Shown in pieces: positions 4,755-9,025 of a DNA stretch of 9,025 nucleotides. Positions within the stretch are counted from its first letter, which is position 1. Each line of letters begins with the position of its first letter. A program made the translations under genes and the position numbers. This stretch comes from Chloroflexota bacterium (lineage in GTDB: Bacteria > Chloroflexota > Ktedonobacteria > Ktedonobacterales > Ktedonobacteraceae), in assembly GCA_021828635.1 (NCBI GenBank), contig JAJZEJ010000568.1, forward strand, positions 1 to 9,025, written 5' to 3'. A model generated the notes under the pieces. The model was not told the origin of the DNA. It saw only the letters and a list, made by a program, of their open reading frames with translations, and ran no database searches.

Positions 4755-6668
4755 ATGAAGAAGCGTATGGGTATCTGGCCTCTGCTGGTGCTAGGTACAT
4801 CGGCTATTAGCGGCTGGCTAGCTGAGCGCAATTATCGTGCCTTGCCAGAGATTGCCTGTGGCACATGTGAACAGTTGCCGCAAGGTATAGGCTGGCCAGG
4901 TGTATCAGTGATCGTACCGGCACGCAATGAGGTTACAAATCTGCCTGCTTTATTAGATTCGCTCGTGCAGCAACACTATCCTTGCTATGAAGTACTGATA
5001 GTTGATGATGCCTCCACTGATGGCACTGCTGAGTTGGTACGACGCTATGCAGGGTATGATGTGCATTTGTTACACAGTGAAGGACCACCAACTGGCTGGA
5101 CGGGCAAGAACTATGCGTGCTGGCTGGGAGCGCGTGCAAGCCGTTGTCCCTGGCTCTTGTTTATCGATGCTGATGTGACATTGAAGCCAGAGGCACTATG
5201 TTTATCGGTTTCATATGCATTGCATCATGCTATAGAAGCACTTTCCCTTTTTCCTTTTCAAAGATGTCTCTCTTTCTGGGAGCGTCTACTATTGCCATTC
5301 GCGTATCAACACTACTTTATTGGTATGCAACCACAACGTATTCATGCACTTGACGGCCCGGCATTGGCGAATGGGCAATATATGTTACTACGGCGCGAGA
5401 GCTACTTCGCGGTAGGAGGTCATGCGGCCAACACAGGAAGTATTATCGATGATGTGGCCCTGGCAACACGTTATAAAACGTGTGGCATTATTCCGTATGT
5501 ATGTCGTGGTGAGCAAGTGATCGCGGTGCGCATGTATCGTAGCCTACCAGCTATTATCGAAGGTTTTGGCAAGAATGCTTATCTGTTCCTGCGTCAATCA
5601 CCTCTGACGGGTCTACAGACGGCATTGGGAACAACGTGTGCCGCCGCTTTGTTGCCTCTAACCTTAAAAGTCTGGTGTCAACGTGCAGGCATCCAGGGTC
5701 TACTACTTCTAATGGCCTATCTGCTCCAAATTATGCATATGCGTGCCTGGTCACGCCGCTTTTCTATCCCCTGGGGCTATATCCTGTTAACGCCATTCGC
5801 GGCACTAGTTTTTCTTGGTATCGCGTTACGTTCGATGTTTTCGGCTCTGATTGGCTACCCGCTAACCTGGAAAGGGCGTGCCTATCATGTACCCCACCAA
5901 CGTACCCGCTATCGCTTGCCGCGCCGTTGGTTTCTTGAGATGGGGCAAGCCATACTCTTCAAACAGCACCGTCCTATTTATGAAGACGCGGCGCTGATGA
6001 TGAAGCAACTTCCCAAACCATCATGTGTCAGAGGGGCAGAACATATACCGGCGAGTGGCTCTTTCGTCGTCGTGTGCAATCATTATCAGCGCCTTGACCT
6101 GTGGATTGGTTGGAGTGGAGCTATACTGATAGATGCCATTGCCCACAGGCGTGCTATGACCATTCGCGTGGTAACAACAGATCGTGTGCGTATCGGGCAG
6201 GTTACTATTCCTGGTACGCGCTGGCTCTTTGCGCGTGTTGCGACTGTATGGAATCTGATACTGGTGACGCCATCAGGATTGCACAAAAACAATCAACATT
6301 ATACGCTTCTACGGGTGTTGCGTAGTCTGCAACAAGCAGATTATAACCCCACTTGTGTGATTATGATGCCGGAAGGAGATGAAGGCGATACACGAGGGCT
6401 GAAATCAGCGTTGCCAGGGAGCGGGAGAGCTATCTATGCGCTAACAAAGCGAGGTATACCTCTGGTTCCGGCAGTGGTTTGGGAAGAAAATGGTCACCTC
6501 CACATTGCTTTCGGTGAATCTTTTACCTTAGAGCAAAGACGAACAAACAGAACACGGCAGGAATTAGACGTGTGGGCGCGAGAGCAGGTAATGGGTCATA
6601 TCGCGGATTTATTGCCATCAATTTTACGAGGGACGTATAAGAGGAGGGTATATGGCACGTTGGGATAG
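4755..6668 (+). CDS. family 2 glycosyltransferase (CrtQ/HpnB-like) fused to a PlsC-type acyltransferase
   Basis: Encodes 637 residues. The N-terminal domain is a membrane GT2: SVIVPARNE (51-59), VDDASTDGT (83-91), GWTGK (114-118), the DAD metal site (D138-D140), NGQYMLLRR (206-214), IDDVALA (231-237) and RMYRS (259-263). One helix lies near 7-23, and a hydrophobic block (about 286-370) ends in WKGRAY. The C-terminal domain (about 425-610) is a PlsC-like acyltransferase with NHYQRLD (442-448, the H-x4-D catalytic motif) and MPEGD (538-542). Closest remembered relatives of the first half act in carotenoid (CrtQ) or hopanoid (HpnB) glycosylation. A single polypeptide could therefore glycosylate a lipid and acylate the sugar, which is inference. 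ATG 4755 is preferred over 4752 because AAAGGGG (4744-4750) is too close to the first. The gene starts within 15 bases of the molybdoenzyme stop. Confidence 0.88.
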   Translation: MKKRMGIWPLLVLGTSAISGWLAERNYRALPEIACGTCEQLPQGIGWPGVSVIVPARNEVTNLPALLDSLVQQHYPCYEVLIVDDASTDGTAELVRRYAGYDVHLLHSEGPPTGWTGKNYACWLGARASRCPWLLFIDADVTLKPEALCLSVSYALHHAIEALSLFPFQRCLSFWERLLLPFAYQHYFIGMQPQRIHALDGPALANGQYMLLRRESYFAVGGHAANTGSIIDDVALATRYKTCGIIPYVCRGEQVIAVRMYRSLPAIIEGFGKNAYLFLRQSPLTGLQTALGTTCAAALLPLTLKVWCQRAGIQGLLLLMAYLLQIMHMRAWSRRFSIPWGYILLTPFAALVFLGIALRSMFSALIGYPLTWKGRAYHVPHQRTRYRLPRRWFLEMGQAILFKQHRPIYEDAALMMKQLPKPSCVRGAEHIPASGSFVVVCNHYQRLDLWIGWSGAILIDAIAHRRAMTIRVVTTDRVRIGQVTIPGTRWLFARVATVWNLILVTPSGLHKNNQHYTLLRVLRSLQQADYNPTCVIMMPEGDEGDTRGLKSALPGSGRAIYALTKRGIPLVPAVVWEENGHLHIAFGESFTLEQRRTNRTRQELDVWAREQVMGHIADLLPSILRGTYKRRVYGTLG

Positions 6669-7389
6669 AGCTATTGCCCTGTTGCCTATGAAACATGGAT
6701 GTATACTGGACCTGGGGTGCGCTTTTGGCTTTAGCACGCGGCGATTGGCACGGATGGGTTATGGTGTGGTTGGCATAGATAACTCCGCACGCTATATTGC
6801 CTGGGCCAAACGTCGTCATCCCCAGGGAAATTATCTCTTGCACAATGCCGAATCGCTACCCTTCCCGAATGCCACGTTTGATGCTATCTTGCTATTAGAT
6901 GTCTTAGAGCATGTTGTTGACCAGATGGCTGTCTTGCATGAAGCGCAGCGCGTCTTGAAGCCAGGAGGGACACTGATTCTAAGTGTCCCTCATTGCGGTC
7001 TACTTAGCTGGCTCGATTCCTTGAACATCTATGCTTGTTTTGTGCGTCTCACCCATCACGGGTTATTTCCAGACGAAATTGCCCAGACGGGAGTACATCG
7101 CCACTATACGTTGCGTCAGTTGCGCACGATACTTGGCTCGACATGTGAGATACAACGTACCATCTGCACAGGGCTTGGGCTGGCGGAACTGGTTAATTTG
7201 CCTTTACTGTTTTTTTGCCGCTACGTCTGCGCCTGGGAGAAGTTGTATCAGATACTTCAATATGTCTATTTTCTGGCATATCTTCTTGAGGATCAGTTTC
7301 CGCTACCGGTATCAGGTTATCATCTGATGGTGGTGGCGATAAAACAGGTTCCTCCTGCTGTTCCTCAATCTCAGACTCTGACTCAATAG
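6652..7389 (+). CDS. class I SAM-dependent methyltransferase (type 11-like), last gene of the molybdoenzyme operon
   Basis: Encodes 245 residues. Motif I ILDLGCAFG (18-26) comes very early, so there is almost no N-terminal lid. D43 in VGIDNS binds the ribose, FDAILLLDVLEHV (76-88) is the motif IV region, and VLKPGG the post-motif turn, all as in the UbiE/type 11 group. The C-terminal half has hydrophobic aromatic stretches (about 183-215) that could touch membrane or hold a lipid substrate. The ATG at 6652 follows GAGGAGGG (6641-6648) and lies inside the end of the glycosyltransferase-acyltransferase gene, overlapping by 17 bp, so translation is coupled. Context suggests methylation of the lipid or sugar product of that enzyme. 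The last 197 bp run antisense to the pentapeptide protein gene; residues up to about 229 (GYHLMVVAIK) still look family-like, so the frame is real there. Confidence 0.87.
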   Translation: MARWDRAIALLPMKHGCILDLGCAFGFSTRRLARMGYGVVGIDNSARYIAWAKRRHPQGNYLLHNAESLPFPNATFDAILLLDVLEHVVDQMAVLHEAQRVLKPGGTLILSVPHCGLLSWLDSLNIYACFVRLTHHGLFPDEIAQTGVHRHYTLRQLRTILGSTCEIQRTICTGLGLAELVNLPLLFFCRYVCAWEKLYQILQYVYFLAYLLEDQFPLPVSGYHLMVVAIKQVPPAVPQSQTLTQ

Positions 7390-8272
7390 GTCCTTCAACG
7401 GGTGTAGCTTCAATCCGTGGAAAAGGTGTTTCTATTGATACTGCTTGTAGTTCGCTATCGGTAGCCGTCTCTCGCCTCTGTGGTGCGGGAAGCTCATCAC
7501 TGTTCATGAGCATACTTGGTGTGCGTGGTAACGTAATATCGATTTCAAGATTAATCTGTGTCGTATCATCGTAGGTCGCGGTATAGAGTTGTGCCATTGT
7601 CAAGCTGCGTACTCCGAGCAGATTAGCACCTATCAATAAAGCATCGTTGAGGTCAGAGACCAGCAGATTCGCTTCAGCCAGGATGGCATTGCGCAGATCA
7701 GTATTCGTCAGGTTCGCTCCTGAGAGATCAGCGCCGGTTAGATTAGCGCCAGCGAGACTGGCATTGCTCAGGTCTGCCATAAAGAAATTGGCATGTGCAA
7801 GATTAGCATTGCGCAAATCTGCTTTACTGAGATAGCGGTGCGAGAAATCACGATGTGAGAGGTCGGCACCACGTAGTTGTGGTGGATGCCAGGGGTGACG
7901 ATCATTCTGGATGACCGGCATGTCTTCCACATAAGGCAAACGAGCCAGTTCATGCTCAATTCGTGAGTGTTGCTCTGCATTATGATACTGCCGGGCTAGC
8001 TCCTCGATGCGTTGCGTGTCCTTCTCTGTCCATGTTTTCCATTCATCGTGCAGTTGCTGTGTCTGCTCTAAAAGTTTCTTCTCTAATTCGCGTCCTAGCT
8101 TCTCTTGTTTAACCTGCCATTGCTGCTGATGGACCTCCTGGGCGCGTTGCCATGCTTGCTGTTGTATCTGTATCTCTTTCAAGGAGCGATGCTGTAATCT
8201 CCAGAGAAATGTTGTGGTAATAATGACCAATAAGGCGCTGGCGATTACTCCAATGAGCAGCATTTCAATCAT
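7193..8272 (-). CDS. membrane-anchored coiled-coil pentapeptide-repeat protein
   Basis: Encodes 359 residues in four parts. A single N-terminal helix (about 5-24) is followed by a Q/E/K-rich predicted coiled coil (about 27-112). About 18 consecutive A(D/N)LXX pentapeptides (about 133-222, for example LAGANLTGADLSGANL) follow and should form a right-handed quadrilateral beta-helix. An acidic, proline-rich, probably disordered tail (about 240-340) ends in a basic patch (RRRRSGKK). With an N-terminal anchor and few N-terminal charges, topology is unclear; the basic tail suggests the cytoplasm. Pentapeptide proteins can be scaffolds, and a few mimic DNA (Qnr/MfpA), but the membrane anchor argues for a scaffold. 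The start at 8272 has GAGGGG 11 bases upstream. The repeats could make length vary between strains. The tail overlaps the convergent methyltransferase gene. Substrate or partner unknown. Confidence 0.85.
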   Translation of the reverse strand: MIEMLLIGVIASALLVIITTTFLWRLQHRSLKEIQIQQQAWQRAQEVHQQQWQVKQEKLGRELEKKLLEQTQQLHDEWKTWTEKDTQRIEELARQYHNAEQHSRIEHELARLPYVEDMPVIQNDRHPWHPPQLRGADLSHRDFSHRYLSKADLRNANLAHANFFMADLSNASLAGANLTGADLSGANLTNTDLRNAILAEANLLVSDLNDALLIGANLLGVRSLTMAQLYTATYDDTTQINLEIDITLPRTPSMLMNSDELPAPQRRETATDSELQAVSIETPFPRIEATPVEGPIESESEIEEQQEEPVLSPPPSDDNLIPVAETDPQEDMPENRHIEVSDTTSPRRRRSGKKTVKAN

Positions 8273-8300
8273 GACGTTTTATCCCCTCATCGTAAAATGA

Positions 8301-8328
8301 TCGTTGTCTATCCTGCTAGATACAACGA
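8301..8328 (-). promoter_or_regulatory. bulged inverted repeat upstream of the pentapeptide gene
   Basis: TCGTTG (8301-8306) pairs with CAACGA (8323-8328), and TATC (8309-8312) with GATA (8319-8322), leaving a 2-base bulge and a 6-base loop. It lies about 29 bp upstream of the pentapeptide start, so it could be a leader hairpin or an operator. I found no convincing promoter for that gene in 8329-8450. Confidence 0.35.
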
Positions 8329-8445
8329 AACTGAACATGAGTGTAACGGATATTGCTACAATATTACTATCTCTTCTACGAGAGAGGCTTTCTTTCGGCT
8401 TCTTCAATAGTATCACGTAGTGGGCGCGGTCGATGTGGTTGTTTG

Positions 8446-8474
8446 TAGACGCTTATGCAGGGAAGGGATATAAT
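8446..8474 (+). promoter_or_regulatory. sigma-70-type promoter of the DUF971 gene
   Basis: -10 TATAAT (8469-8474) is perfect and -35 TAGACG (8446-8451) matches 4 of 6, with a 17-bp spacer. Predicted start is near 8481, giving a leader of about 72 nt before the ATG at 8553. Confidence 0.6.
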
Positions 8475-8513
8475 GAGGCGCGGGATGAATCCTGCTGCAT
8501 TTCTGATCAGCGA

Positions 8514-8540
8514 ACCGGTGAGGATGAAAGCCGGTAGGAG
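8514..8540 (+). promoter_or_regulatory. leader hairpin abutting the ribosome site of the DUF971 gene
   Basis: ACCGG (8514-8518) and CCGGT (8531-8535) can pair around a 12-base loop. The ribosome site AGGAG (8536-8540) begins directly after the stem and is 12 bases from the ATG, which is long. ATCCT at 8489-8493 could pair with AGGAT in the loop (8521-8525), and its TCCT with the AGGA of the ribosome site. The short stem makes a regulatory role only possible. Confidence 0.35.
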
Positions 8541-8552
8541 ATAAAAAGAGCT

Positions 8553-8915
8553 ATGAGCCAGTATAGTGATGCGGTACCGACCTCATTTTTGCTTGATGAG
8601 GAGAATCGCCGCTTGATTTTAACATGGAGTGATGACCACGAGAGTCTTCATGGCTGGGAGGCGCTACGCTGGGCTTGCCCGTGCGCCTGGTGTGCTGGCG
8701 AAGGTGGCATGCCAGGCATGCTCCAGGGCAAGCAGAGCCTCACGGTTGAGGAGACCACATTGGTCAACATTCAGCCGGTGGGACGCTATGGTTTGACCCC
8801 TATCTGGGAAGATGGACATAAAACAGGCATTTATACCTTTGAAAAATTGCGTGCCAGTTGTGAATGTGACGAATGTCAGAAAAAACGTTTTGACAAAACT
8901 GCTGCTAAACATTAG
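8553..8915 (+). CDS. DUF971 domain protein (gamma-butyrobetaine hydroxylase N-terminal-like)
   Basis: Encodes 120 residues, one complete DUF971 domain (PF06155 type). Diagnostic parts are LILTWSDDH (21-29; the family usually has WSDGH), LRWACPCAWC (38-47), VGRYGLTPIWEDGHKTGIYTFEKLR (76-100, the most conserved stretch), and a final cysteine cluster C103, C105, C108. Cysteines C42, C44 and C47 with H89 probably bind zinc, as in the N-terminal domain of gamma-butyrobetaine hydroxylase. Stand-alone DUF971 proteins are uncharacterised. The domain is also fused to the Mrp/HCF101 P-loop ATPase of Fe-S cluster assembly, so a link to Fe-S delivery is a reasonable guess. The second CxCxxC cluster at the C-terminus looks like an added metal site. 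It has its own promoter and is probably monocistronic as far as the window shows; no terminator is seen in 8916-9025. Confidence 0.9.
   Translation: MSQYSDAVPTSFLLDEENRRLILTWSDDHESLHGWEALRWACPCAWCAGEGGMPGMLQGKQSLTVEETTLVNIQPVGRYGLTPIWEDGHKTGIYTFEKLRASCECDECQKKRFDKTAAKH
8820..8835. repeat. 16-bp direct repeat, copy inside the DUF971 gene
   Basis: AAAACAGGCATTTATA is read here as part of the conserved HKTGIYT codons. An identical copy lies at 8932-8947. Confidence 0.7.
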
Positions 8916-8931
8916 TCATGCCAACATAGGG

Positions 8932-8947
8932 AAAACAGGCATTTATA
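8932..8947. repeat. 16-bp direct repeat, copy downstream of the DUF971 gene
   Basis: Identical to 8820-8835, with a period of 112 bp, starting 17 bases after the DUF971 stop. Both copies are preceded by ACATA within a few bases, which suggests decayed duplication of a gene segment rather than chance. Confidence 0.65.
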
Positions 8948-9025
8948 GTTAGCATAGTCGTTATCCTTCGTTGTAGGTAGTGAGTAGTAAAAATCAGAAA
9001 CTTCTTGGAGCAGATCACTCTTCAA

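Noticed and set aside
6523..6843. Minus-strand open frame of 106 codons opposite the fusion/methyltransferase junction
   Set aside because: It lies antisense to two well-supported genes with clear motifs and has no family-like features.
7607..7876. Periodic 15-bp DNA pattern that could be taken for a repeat array
   Set aside because: The period is explained by the pentapeptide codons, the units are degenerate, and there are no spacers.
8370..8385. TCTCT/AGAGA hairpin upstream of the DUF971 gene
   Set aside because: The stem is five AT/GC-mixed pairs with no conserved neighbour or T-run; it is too weak to call.
8916..9025. Possible terminator or gene after the DUF971 gene
   Set aside because: I found no stem with a following T-run and no open frame with a ribosome site; only the 16-bp repeat copy stands out.

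Overview
The window is about 9 kb of bacterial chromosome of roughly balanced base composition. It carries eight well-supported protein genes plus a possible gene fragment at the left edge, and short intergenic gaps (none above 300 bases). No rRNA, tRNA, CRISPR or insertion sequence is visible. The gene set, the strong AGGAGG-type ribosome sites and the overall codon style would fit a Chloroflexota soil bacterium (Ktedonobacteria-like), but this is an impression of style and not a phylogenetic result.

Left part (1-1043, minus strand): a two-gene membrane operon. The upstream gene (231-1043) is an internally duplicated multi-pass protein with an E-x-x-E motif in each half. The downstream gene (28-234) is a 68-residue two-helix protein, translationally coupled by an ATGA overlap. 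Upstream (1044-1221) lie a promoter whose -35 sits in a 10-bp inverted repeat, and a leader able to form two hairpins.

Next (1321-3034, minus strand): a FabG-type short-chain reductase followed after 76 bp by a class I SAM-dependent methyltransferase, probably one transcript from an extended -10 promoter at 3065-3073.

Centre (3213-7389, plus strand): a tight three-gene operon divergent from fabG. It encodes (1) a five-helix membrane protein with a C-terminal sulfite-oxidase-type molybdopterin domain and an internal twin-arginine motif before the last helix, (2) a fusion of a CrtQ/HpnB-like family 2 glycosyltransferase to a PlsC-type acyltransferase, and (3) a second SAM methyltransferase overlapping the fusion gene by 17 bp. 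A perfect 15-bp palindrome (TTATCACAGTGATAA, 3119-3133) lies in the divergent gap. My reading is that genes 2 and 3 build or trim a glycosylated, acylated (and perhaps methylated) lipid or carotenoid/hopanoid-type product. The redox enzyme may act outside the membrane in the same process. This combination is the best candidate for an undescribed pathway here.

Right part: a membrane-anchored coiled-coil pentapeptide-repeat protein on the minus strand (7193-8272) whose disordered tail is encoded antisense to the last 197 bp of the methyltransferase. It is followed by a small DUF971 protein on the plus strand (8553-8915) with its own good promoter and a small hairpin next to its ribosome site. 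A 16-bp exact direct repeat links the end of the DUF971 gene to its downstream flank.
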